13,858 nucleotides of DNA from Triparma columacea. Its lineage: Eukaryota; Sar; Bolidophyceae; Parmales; Triparmaceae. The position numbers and the translations under genes were made by a program. The stretch lies in assembly GCA_030267965.1 (NCBI GenBank), contig BRYA01000554.1, positions 1 through 13,858 on the forward strand. Direction: 5' to 3'. Below the pieces are notes generated by a model, which was not told the DNA's origin, made no database searches, and saw only the letters and a program-made list of their open reading frames with translations. Shown here piece by piece: positions 1 through 8,426 of the stretch; the first letter of the stretch is position 1, and each line of letters opens with the position of its first letter.

Positions 1-174
1 ATATAAAATCGGTGTTATAGAATGATCCCTTTCTCCCCAATCTGGGCTTCCCCATTTCCTCTGAGGTTCACATAGCTAATTTTTGACAAATTTTGTTGAC
101 CTACACACAACCCGATAAACAAGGTCGCTGGATTCTTTTTTCAAGACATTTTGTATACTTAAAACTCCCTTGTG
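1..174. other. Left-edge 3' flank of the fusion gene
   Basis: A/T-rich sequence downstream (in the gene's sense) of the TrhO-TrmR stop codon at 175. It should contain the 3' untranslated region and the polyadenylation site, but no canonical AATAAA is visible on the minus strand. No gene was seen. Confidence 0.5.
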
Positions 175-2958
175 CTACCGCCGTCTGATGATTGTCAGTC
201 CGTCCCTGAGTGGCAGCATAGTAACCTCTAGCCTTTCGTCCCTACAAACTGCCCCGTTAAACTCGTGCATAATCCTCGCCAGCTTTCTCCTCCTCCTGTT
301 GAGCTTGATCAGCCTCTTCTCCTCCTTCTCTTCCCCGCCATCCCCCTCTCCCCCCTCTCCCCACATGTTTTCATCGGCATCTACAACGGCCCCCTTCCAA
401 AGTACATTGTCGACAAGGATGACACCACCCTCCGCGAGGATGTTCTGGTTCCTTATGCAAACGTCGACGTACTCCAGCAATCTCCCCTTATCAGCGTCTA
501 TGAAGACGAGATCGAATCCTTCCGCCTCTTCCTTCTCCCTTGCTGCCATGTCCTCCAGGTGAACGAGTGCGTCATCAACCTTTCTCACTTCCACCGTGGT
601 TCCCGAGCCCATCTCAACTGTCCCCCCAACCCCCCCCTCTAGTTCTCTCTCTGCGATTTTCCTCCCTCCCTCACCCCATCCGCCCTCGTTCGCTGCCAGG
701 ACGTGGTGCCACGCAATCTGGCAAGCCTTCGGGTCCCTCTCGAGGCTAATCACCGTCCCCCCTCTCTTTACCCCCTCCGCAAAGCAGCACGTTGCGTACC
801 CTGTGAAGGTCCCGACCTCAAGCACCCTCCCCCCCCCCATCCCGGCCATTGTCCTCAGCAGTCTCCCCTGAATCCCGCTGCTAACCATGTGTGCCCCCGT
901 CGGCAGGTGCTTCTCCGTGTTCCTCTGTATCGCTCCGTAGATTTCCCCTACCCCCGAGCTGTATTCTTCGCAGTACCCCTGAACATCGTCAAACACTTGC
1001 GGGTCGAATTCTACCCTTTCCTTCCCCAACACCGTCCTGCTGGTGGTCCTCCCCAGCCTCCCCACGAAGACGTTCTTGCACCCTTCCCCGCAGCAGCCGT
1101 CCAGTTCCTTCCTGCAGGTGCTGCACTGCACCATCTTCTTGTGACAGGCCTTGTTGTTGCAGTTGGCAAGTAGGTTGGTCTCTCCCCCGCACGTGATACA
1201 CTTTCCCAGCTTGTGTTCCGTGATCTGCCTTCCCACCCTCCCGTCGAAGACGTAGTTGGTCCCCTGAAACAAGCTCTCCTTCCCCTCCCCCCTCTCCCTG
1301 ATCATTCTGTCGTATCCGATGACCCCCCCTTTTAATCGCCCAACGTTCGAGAACCCCATCTCCTGCTTCAGCCATGCCCCGACCTTGACGCACCTGATCC
1401 CCCCCGTGCAGTACGTCATGACCTCTCTGTCTTTCGGCACGCCCTCCAGCCTCTCCTTGAGTTTCCCCCAAGTGTCCTTGAAAGTCTCCGTCCCCAGCGG
1501 TTCCGCGTTGACGAACTTCCCTACCCCCGTCTCGTAATCGTTCCTGCAGTCAAGGAGTATTGGTCCATCTTCCCCCCCCACCTCCTGAACCTTGTTGTGC
1601 CACTCCTCCGCCGTCATGTCCCAGCCCGCGTTCTCCCAATCCAGCCCCTTATCCAGCCCGTCTGCCAGTACCTGCGCCCTGACCCTAACGTGGAGGTTCT
1701 TGAATGGCCTGTCCTTTTCGAATTCTTCCCTGCTGATGACCTCGTCGACGTTGATGCCGTTCTCCATGCACGCGAGTTCCTCCATTTCCATGCAGACATC
1801 AGTGAAGATAGGGAGGACGGAGGTCGGCACGCTCATCTGGGCGTTCACACCCTCGAAGGCAACGTACACGCGCCCGAGGGCCCCGAAGTGCTTCCAGACC
1901 CGGCGGAGGTTTTCCCCGAAGGTCTCGGGGTCGCTGATGCCTTTCTTGGGAAATGAGTAAAAGGAGATCATGCTGTTGAAGGGGTAGGGGGAGTGAAAGG
2001 AGGAGAAGGGTGAGCGGAGATTCAGTTTTGTATTTAGATCGATTGTCACTTTCCTCCTCTTAACCCCCCCCTCCCCCCCTCCTTCCACCTACCTCCAGCC
2101 CTGACTCTCCTCAACTTTCTCCTTCAGTCCTTCCATCCACTCCGGTTTCCACTCCTCCTTGACGAAGTCCGGGTTCTCCAAAATATGGACGTACGCCGTC
2201 GGCCTCTTTGGAGCCTCCTCATCACCACTCCCTTGGGCATCCTCAAACCTCTCCTCCGCTTCCCTGAACATTCTAACAACGTCCTCGTCCCCATCCACTC
2301 TTTCCCTCATCTCCCCCTCCTCCCCCTCCCCCCTCCCGAACTCGATCAAATACTCCCCCTTCCTGAGCGCCCTGAAGAAGTCGTGCAGCGTCTGTCTGAA
2401 CTCTTGTACATCCCCCATAGCCTTGGAGTCCCTCTCAACGAACATCCGCCCCCTCTTCTCCCTCCCGTTGAGGTGAAGGCTTTCCCTGAGCTCCGGGCAG
2501 ACGCTAACCTTCACAGCATAAAGATCGTCTCCTGGTGTTGGAGCAGAATCTGCAGCGGCTGTTGACATTTTCCTCCTCGCTATCCCTCTTAACCTCATAT
2601 TCCTCTTCTTTACCTCATCCTTAGTCCTCATCCTGGCCATTTTCTTCCCTTCTCTCCTCTCCTTGGCGCTTGGAGCATTTGTAAGGGAGTTGCTGCTGGA
2701 GTAGTTGCTGCTGGAGTTTGTCTCCAAATCTTCATTCACGCTCCCCAATATTGTGCACACTCGAGCTGATGCCACCCCAGCTCCCCCGCAATTGAATGCA
2801 GCAGGAAACCCCTTACACTGGTGCCATCGACATCGGCCTTTCAGCAAGTGTCCATATTTTGGCCCTATTCCAGCTCTCCCAACAACGTTAATGAAAGTGT
2901 TGTAGCTAGATACAATTGATACGCGACTGAGCAACATAATCAGCAGTAACGTAATCAT
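175..2958 (-). CDS. Fused TrhO-type tRNA U34 hydroxylase and TrmR-like O-methyltransferase
   Basis: Two exons (2958-2093, 1972-175) around a 120-bp GTAGGT...AACAG intron in phase 2; 887 residues. Residues 1-~22 are a hydrophobic leader. Residues ~150-289 are acidic and of unknown fold. From residue 290 the protein follows the UPF0176/TrhO/TSTD2 family: FYSF, then YVAFEGVNAQ, a rhodanese domain with LLDCRNDYE (~428-436) and the active-site loop CTGGIRC (477-483), then a cysteine cluster (~547-587) likely to bind zinc. Residues ~615-887 are a family-3 (CCoAOMT/COMT-like) methyltransferase: SAM motif VLEVGTFTGY (~672-681), FIDADKG (779-785), VDNVLW (809-814) and a C-terminal LPLRDGL. Known: TrhO converts tRNA U34 to ho5U using O2; TrmR, of this methyltransferase family, methylates ho5U to mo5U. 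Inference: a bifunctional mo5U34 synthase. Both domains lie in one uninterrupted exon, so the fusion does not depend on the intron call. Glycine/acid-rich insertions sit in the methyltransferase. An in-frame ATG at 3033 would add 25 residues; 2958 was chosen because the leader starts there. The methyltransferase substrate could differ from TrmR's. Confidence 0.88.
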
Positions 2959-3106
2959 TACACCCACAAATGGGGATAGTGTGGGCAAGGTAAGTCTGCT
3001 GCAGAAACTCGGGGCACTCGACCCGGGCCACATTCGTCAAGGTTTTCACAACTTTATTCACACCGAGTCAGGACTCAATTTGCCCCCATCTGACCCGAAA
3101 GTGCCG
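2959..3106. promoter_or_regulatory. Divergent intergenic promoter region
   Basis: These 148 bp separate the start codons of the TrhO-TrmR fusion gene (leftward) and the Na+/H+ exchanger (rightward), so both promoters must lie here or inside the 5' ends. I see no TATA box. An ATG at 2970 on the plus strand is followed by a good splice-donor sequence (GTAAGT at 2990-2995), which could mark a short 5' leader exon of the exchanger. The alternative upstream start of the fusion gene (3033) also lies here, so the regulatory space may be under 80 bp. Confidence 0.4.
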
Positions 3107-5180
3107 ATGGGAGACCCCCACGACGATCCGCACTCTACCGATGACGAGTCTGATGGTGTGTCCCACGACATGCCTGAGAACACAGCCCTCCTCCTGCTGT
3201 TTATTCTCACTGGCTTGCTCGTTGCTCATTTGTTAGAAATCATCATCCACAGATACCATATATACAGCATTCCGGGTTCAGGTGAGGGTCGATGAGGCTT
3301 CATTTCCCTATGAGTCCCGTTAGGACCCCCCTCTCCCCCTTCCTCTTCTCCCTCCCTGCACTTTGGATCTTACCAGATCTTACTCACAATCACCCCCTCC
3401 CCCCCCAACCCCTCCCATCCCATCCTCGACTAGGCGCCGTAATGGTGGTCGGAATTTTGACCGGCGCCGCTGTCAATTGTTTCGACAATGAAGGTCTTGG
3501 GAAGGACTGGAAGGCTGATCTTAGTGAGTAACAGTGGCCTAACTAATTCAAGGAAACGTAGTCCCCTCTCCCCCCCACTAACCCCCCCTCCCCAGTCTTC
3601 GATGAGCACCTGTTTGCCTTAATTTTCCTCCCCGTAATCATCTTCCAGTCTGGTTACTCCCTCTCAATGTCTCATTTCTTCAACCGCCTAGGGAAGATCC
3701 TCACCTACTCCTTCCTCGGGACCTTCATAACCACCCTGTTCATTGGCTTCTCACTTTTCGGCATAAGCGAGGCGGGACTTCTCAGGTGAGGGGTTGAAAA
3801 CAAAGGCCATTTTGTATATATATATATCCTCTAACTCCCCCCCTCCCCCCTCTCCCCTCCTCCCTCCCCCCTCCCTAGCAATGTTGAATTCAACCTCGCC
3901 GAGTCCCTTGCATTTGCCGCCCTAATCTCTGCAATTGACCCCGTCGCGACCCTCTGTACTTTTGGTTGCCTCCGCGTAGAGCCCAAGCTCTCCATAACGA
4001 TTATGGGCGAGTCTGTCATCAACGACGCTGTCTCCCTCGCCCTATACAGGGCGTTCGAGGGCTTTGTCGTCAACGGTTACTCCGGCTCGAGTGCCCTCCT
4101 CAAGCAGGCTGGTCTCTTTTTCTACCTAGTCATTGTATCCACCCTCATAGGGATCGTTGTCGGCTGTATTGCCGCCTTCCAGATAAAGCTGGTGTCCTCC
4201 AAGATGGGGATGAATGTCCAGGCGACCGTCATAATTCTCTGGTCGTACTTCGCCTACGCGGCAGCCGAATCTTGCAGAGTATCTGGGATAATAAGCAGCG
4301 TGATCTGCGGCATCATTATGAATCACTTCTGCAAAAAGAACCTCTCAAAGGAACAGAAGGCCTACGTGAACAAGGTCTTGCTCCTCCTCGCGTCATTTTT
4401 CGACATGTGTATCTTCTATATGGCGGGAATATCTATCGCCTTCTTCCTTTCCTCGATGGACTACGAGCTCCTACTTTGGATGTTGCCTCTGTGCCTTGTG
4501 GGGAGAGCCCTGAACATCTTCCCCATGAGCGCCATACTCAACTGGTTCGACAGCGAGGATAGAATTACACTCAAGGAGCAGACTGTGATGTGGCACGCCG
4601 GCCTCAGGGGGGCTATCGCTTTCTCCATTGCCCTTCACTTCCCCGACAACAATGGTCTCAGGGACCCGGTGATTGACTGCACCTCCATGATCATCCTCCT
4701 GTCCGTCTTCTGCCTCGGCGGCACGACCAAACCCCTCCTCAACAAGATGGGCATCCCCATGGGGGTTACTGACACCCACGAGGATCACCTGGCCGCTGTC
4801 AAGACTGCCACCAGAAATAGCAAATTTAAGAAGCAACTCCAGCACTTTGACAAGAATGTCATGAGGAAGTTGTTCATCAAGAAGAAGATGAGACACGACA
4901 GTTTCACTGGTCTCACCGAGGAAGTAAGTTGCCCTGCGCGTGTTGGTGTTAGAGATATGGGGCGTCGGCCCTCGGCCCTACCGTCTTGCTCACTCCCACC
5001 CCCCCCTTTCAGCTCCTCACTCCACCCTCCGCTGCCTCTCAACAGTTTAACCCCGGAAGCCACGACGACGATGACGCCGAGATAAAGGAAAATGCCGACC
5101 TCGGCGTGGGTGTGGTGGGGGGCGGGGGCGGCGTAACCCTTCTCGCGGGCGAGAACAATAACTCGGCTAACTTTGTCTAG
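3107..5180 (+). CDS. CPA1 family Na+/H+ exchanger (NHE)
   Basis: Five exons: 3107-3281, 3434-3523, 3596-3785, 3879-4923 and 5013-5180 (or 5046-5180), all with GT-AG borders and matching phases; 555 or 544 residues. It is a multi-pass membrane exchanger of Na+ or K+ for H+, most likely on endomembranes. Visible family signatures: first membrane helix at ~22-45; FDEHLFALIFLPVIIFQSGY (family amiloride-site region); ISAIDPVAT (168-176); GESVINDAV (195-203) with the Asn200-Asp201 pair typical of electroneutral CPA1 exchangers; and HAGLRGAIAFSIAL with conserved Arg395. The core matches the usual 12-13 helix length, followed by a short cytoplasmic tail (~100 residues) with an Asp cluster and a Gly-rich stretch. 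The start is the first in-frame ATG (a GTG-begun frame extends upstream to 2981); a leader exon from 2970 cannot be excluded. Resemblance to eukaryotic intracellular NHEs is clear; the exact subfamily is not. Confidence 0.9.
3810..3828. repeat. TA dinucleotide run in NHE intron 3
   Basis: A short run of alternating T and A sits in the third intron of the exchanger, upstream of a CTAAC branch-point-like motif at 3831-3835. It is a simple-sequence tract with no other visible role. Confidence 0.6.
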
Positions 5181-5261
5181 TTCTGTTTTGTGGGGTGGAG
5201 GTGGGATGGCGATAATACACACGCAAGAATGTTCTAATACCAACACACCCTCCCATTACTA

Positions 5262-5318
5262 CCCCCCTCCTCCCCCGCCCCCCCCCTCTCCCCCCCCCCC
5301 CCCCCAATTGCCCCCCCA
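5262..5318. repeat. C-rich tract in the convergent 3' spacer
   Basis: Runs of 4 to about 16 consecutive C residues are broken by single T, G or AATT. The tract lies between the stop codons of the exchanger (5180, rightward) and the CYRI homologue (5327, leftward). Four or more C-runs could fold as an i-motif, with a G-quadruplex on the opposite strand and in the exchanger's antisense RNA. I see no AATAAA in this 146-bp spacer. Confidence 0.7.
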
Positions 5319-5326
5319 TCCTCCCC

Positions 5327-6627
5327 TCATTCCAACAAATCTTCCACAAATCCGGGCGTTGTCGCATCCCCATAGTGGATCGTCGAGTACTTCAACCCAT
5401 TCTTAAGCCCCATGACCACTCCAGCGTTCCGTCCGTTCCCCCCCCCCTCTTGCCCCCCCTCCCCCTTGAGCACGGCCAGGCACTTCCTGACCATGACCCC
5501 ACTGGTTCTCACGAACACCCCCCTGCTGTGCGATCTGTCAAAGAGAATCATGCTCTGCACCATTGCCTTTAAGAGCTGCGCCTTCTCACTACTGCCCATT
5601 TCCGAGTCCTTCGCGACGATCCAGGCACACATGTTCGCCACCTTGGCCAGAGCCATGTGCTCGGGCCCATCGCTTGCCCTCCCCCCCGCCTTCTTGAGGG
5701 TCTGCCCGACCCCCGCGGTTGTCGGGCCGGCCTCGGCGATCCACATGCTAATCTGGTTCGCTTTTGTTTCGCTAACGGAAGCTTGACTTTGAAACTTTCC
5801 AACGCTACGCCGGTAGAATGAAAAGTCATTCTGCAGCCCCGGGGACATCATTTTCTTTTGGTCCACGTCATAAATCAAACCCAAAAGTTCCACTACCCTC
5901 CGAGCCATCCACAAGTCCTGCATGATACAGCCTTCCCCCCCCAGTTCCCCCAGCACCGTTGGCAAGTAATCCGCCACCGCAGCAGCCTTCGTGTAAAACT
6001 CCTCAGTCTTCTTCACATTCCCAGTGAGGGCGGAAAACGCCTCTTGCTGCAGCTCCATGTCGCTCGGCTTCGAAAGCGCCTTCCGAATGGGCTCCAAGCA
6101 AGGCTTGTATGAGTCGAGCCATTCCAAGACCTCTCTCATGGCCTTTATGTGACCTTCAATCTCCTTCCCATTGCCCTTGCTCTCAGCACCTGGGGGGGGG
6201 GAGTGGAGGGGGAGGCGGACGAACGTTAGAGGATCGAAGCGAAAGCCTGTGCGCCCGCATAACGATTGCTACTTCTGAGCCACTACTTCTTTGCCATCAC
6301 AAGCCACCTTATAACTTCTTGTGCCGATCTTGTTCTGGCACACCCTATCGGCCAGCAATCAATCACCCCAACGAGGTCCAAACCAAACATTACTTCCCCG
6401 GACACCTCCCCACTCCATAACACCCGAGCCCCCAACCCCTCCACAGCACGTGACCCTCCCCCCCCCCCAACCAACTGGAAAAATCTTGCGAGAACCCGCC
6501 GTGCTCTCCAACACCCAACACCCCTCACAGCCCATATTTCCCACATCAAAAACCTAAACCCACCGTTCAAAACCTCATACTGTAGCACCCGCGGGTCGGC
6601 GGGGGGCTTTTCGAAGAGGTTGCCCAT
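5327..6627 (-). CDS. CYRI/FAM49 homologue (CYFIP-related Rac1 interactor)
   Basis: Two exons: 6627-6564 and 6189-5327, joined in phase 1 across a 374-bp GTGGGT...CCCCAG intron; 308 residues against about 320 for animal CYRI. The first exon begins MGNLFEKPP, matching the MGNL start of animal CYRI proteins, where Gly2 is myristoylated for membrane attachment. The body is the DUF1394/CYRIA-CYRIB Rac1-binding domain. The strongest match is residues ~133-149, KMMSPGLQNDFSFYRR, equivalent to KMTNPAIQNDFSYYRR in human CYRIB. It includes the Arg-Arg pair (here Arg148-Arg149) known to be needed for Rac1 binding. The C terminus (LKYSTIHYGDATTPGFVEDLL) also follows the family pattern. Known role: CYRI sequesters active Rac1 and so opposes the SCAR/WAVE complex at the plasma membrane. 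Inference: the host keeps a Rac-WAVE-actin control circuit. A Gly-rich insert lies near residue 270. Confidence 0.88.
6190..6563 (-). other. Long first intron of the CYRI homologue
   Basis: This 374-bp intron is the longest in the window. It starts GTGGGT, is G/T-rich, has a CTAAC motif at 6229-6225, and ends in a run of C before CAG. A 6-bp inverted repeat (GCCGAT / ATCGGC, about 18-nt loop) lies around 6322-6352. I looked for a snoRNA or tRNA inside and found no convincing box or cloverleaf. Open frames on the plus strand across it lack any recognisable protein. Confidence 0.6.
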
Positions 6628-6856
6628 AAGAATTCACCAAACTTTTGGGCCCTCCTGGACCCCCCACCCAGCTCCCCCAGCCCCCTCCGATCGGGGCTCC
6701 CCCGGTAAGTAGCAGGGAAGTTAGAGCCACTTCTGACCTCTACCCTTCCCCATTTCTTCCTCCTCGCATCCGAATACACTTGTACCCCTCGGCGCACCTC
6801 CTTACCTAGCTCCTTCCCTTTCCCTTTATCCGCTTCCCTTGAGGGCCCCCTCCCAC

Positions 6857-6866
6857 TCATAAATAC
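6857..6866 (+). promoter_or_regulatory. Possible TATA-like element
   Basis: The sequence TCATAAATAC lies 15-24 bases before the ATG at 6881. If it is a true TATA box, transcription would start near 6885-6890, and translation would begin at the next in-frame ATG (6905) rather than 6881. The match is short and A/T-rich in a C-rich region, so it may be chance. Confidence 0.3.
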
Positions 6867-6880
6867 AAGCCCCAACCCCG

Positions 6881-8282
6881 ATGAAGGCCCCACAAACCCC
6901 GTCCATGGACAGGGATGCTTCTGTCCTCCCCGCGACCCCACCCGCACTGGACGCCGTTAACTCAAGTGCTGGCTCCGGGACGAAGCTGACGGACCCGATA
7001 AATATTAGTTGTAGTAAGTTGTCCAATGGGCGTGCCCACTCGACATGGGTTGGTGGTTTGAGTGTTCTTTGCGGGATTTTAAACGGGCAAGAGGGCATAA
7101 GTATAGACACCAGCCAGCTTCCAAAGAAGCTGGTGGTTATATTGAACTGCAGCACGCGTTCGATGTGGCAGTTCTGGTTGTTCACTGGGTGCTTACCTGG
7201 TCTGTTTGGGGTACTTTTCAACTGCGCAGGGTCTGTAGACGAGCTGCACTTCGAGAAACAGCACGACGGATCGATAAATATGACCCGGATACGGCGATAC
7301 TGTAGCAAGATCGTAACAGATCGGGCAATCAAGGTTCAGGCTGTTGGGCATTTGGACGACAATGAAAGTGGAGACAGCAGCGAAAGCGGATCACAAGGCG
7401 GATTAGGATCTAATAGCAACAGTGATTCCCCGACTAACAGCAACAATGAACAAAAACACGTTGAAAACCTGGTAGTCATTGATGGTGCCACTGGGGCCAA
7501 GATTAAAGAGGACCACTTGATCGTCAACGGAAACAAGTTAATTAAATCCACATTTCACACGACGAGTATTGACGCCGAGGGGGACGCTAGCACACTTATC
7601 AAGGCATTCTGCAATTTTCCCCTTAGCTACGAGGAGTACAGTTGGGTAGAGGAGGTGAGGAGATGGAGAGAGAGAGAGAGATGTGTCAAGGGCAAGCGAA
7701 ATCAAACGAACGGAGGGAAGGGGAGCGAAGCGATCCTGCGTGTCCATACATCAGCAGTCACGACACGACGGCAAACCAAGCCAGTGAAGCCAGCCAGCAA
7801 GCCAGTCAGCCAGCCAGCCAAGCCATCTAAGCCAAACCATGCCATCTAAGCCATAACGTCCATTCCATTCCATTCCACTCCACTAACCCGACCCCTCCCA
7901 CTACTAGAATGCGTCTTCTTTACTTCCCGACATAAAGTCTATGACACAAAAAGAGCTGGATCTACACAAAATTCAGATGCTGCAGCTCACCCTGCAGAGG
8001 ATCCAGGGACTCGAGGAGAAGCAGGCTTTGGGGGTCATACTTACACCACAAGATTTAAATAAGATGGGACAAAGGCCAGTCCTTAGTGACCAGTTAGCCT
8101 GCCTGAAGTTCAACATGAGTTTGTCGGAACTTAACGAATTAAAAAGAATGGACCAAAACAATGCATCATCGGAAGCAATCTACAAAGATAGCTATGACGA
8201 CATTGAAGATGTTGCGGACGCGGTTGCGGACGCGCTCGTGCTAAATTATGATGATGGAGCTTCGAGCGACGAAGACGAATGA
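6881..8282 (+). CDS. Unknown protein with eIF2A/PYM-like C-terminal helical module
   Basis: Two exons: 6881-7654 and 7908-8282, joined in phase 0 over a 253-bp intron (GTGAGG ... CTACTAG, CTAAC motif at 7883-7887); 382 residues. I do not recognise the N-terminal 258 residues. They hold a Pro/Ser-rich start, a hydrophobic stretch at ~95-117 that might be membrane-embedded but is rich in Cys and Gly, and a Ser/Asn/Gly/Asp low-complexity linker at 159-192. The second exon encodes KIQMLQLTLQRIQGLEEKQ followed by GVILTPQDLNKM and LSDQL (~279-320). This fits the pattern of basic helix, I-x2-L-x2-K-x3-G-x2-L-x3-Q-x2-K seen near the C termini of eIF2A and PYM. It ends in a very acidic tail (SSDEDE). 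An in-frame TAA at 6860 bounds the first exon; Met9 (6905) is an alternative start. Inference: an RNA- or ribosome-associated protein, weakly supported. Confidence 0.65.
7666..7682. repeat. (GA)n simple repeat
   Basis: An alternating GA tract just inside the intron of the unknown gene, about 10 bases past the donor site. Confidence 0.7.
7776..7856. repeat. (AGCC)n-type degenerate tandem repeat
   Basis: Repeated AGCC/AAGCC/AGTC units run through the second half of the 7655-7907 intron. Reading through gives a low-complexity Lys-Pro-Ala-Ser-Gln peptide with no homology pattern, so I treat it as intronic satellite, not coding sequence. Confidence 0.75.
7860..7884. repeat. (CATTC)n / CACTC tandem repeat
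   Basis: Five-base units (CATTC, then CACTC) lie immediately upstream of the CTAAC branch-point-like motif at 7883-7887 in the same intron. Length variation here would alter the distance from donor to branch site. Confidence 0.65.
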
Positions 8283-8304
8283 CACTGACGAAAAAAAAAA
8301 GGCT

Positions 8305-8310
8305 AATAAA
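8305..8310 (+). promoter_or_regulatory. AATAAA-type polyadenylation signal
   Basis: AATAAA occurs 23 bases after the TGA of the unknown gene (8282), just past an A-run at 8290-8300. Its position fits the poly(A) signal of that gene, which converges with the secreted-protein gene ending at 8427. Confidence 0.5.
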
Positions 8311-8426
8311 AATGTGATTCAAAAATAGAATAGAAGGTTATGCATTTTTTTCAATAATGTCGGGCCAGTGCAATCGAAAACATTTCATGGCAGCTAAACC
8401 GGAATCAAAAGCATTCTTCGACGAGC

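Noticed and set aside
989..1471. 160-codon minus-strand frame overlapping the fusion gene
   Set aside because: Frame-shifted shadow of the TrhO coding sequence, with low-complexity Gly/Arg/Gln content and no motif.
265..1960. Several long plus-strand open frames opposite the fusion gene
   Set aside because: They are Pro/Ser/Leu-rich mirror translations of the G-rich coding strand; the minus strand has clear family motifs throughout.
3966..4896. Open frames on both strands over the main exchanger exon
   Set aside because: Shadows of exon 4, which carries the full NHE signature in its own frame.
6266..6712. 148-codon plus-strand frame across the CYRI intron and first exon
   Set aside because: Pro/Thr-rich, no recognisable domain, and it opposes the well-supported MGNL exon.
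7655..7849. Read-through of the unknown gene's first exon into a Lys-Pro-Ala-Ser repeat tail
   Set aside because: The tail is translated simple repeat, whereas a GTGAGG donor and CTACTAG acceptor join the exon in phase to a sensible second exon.
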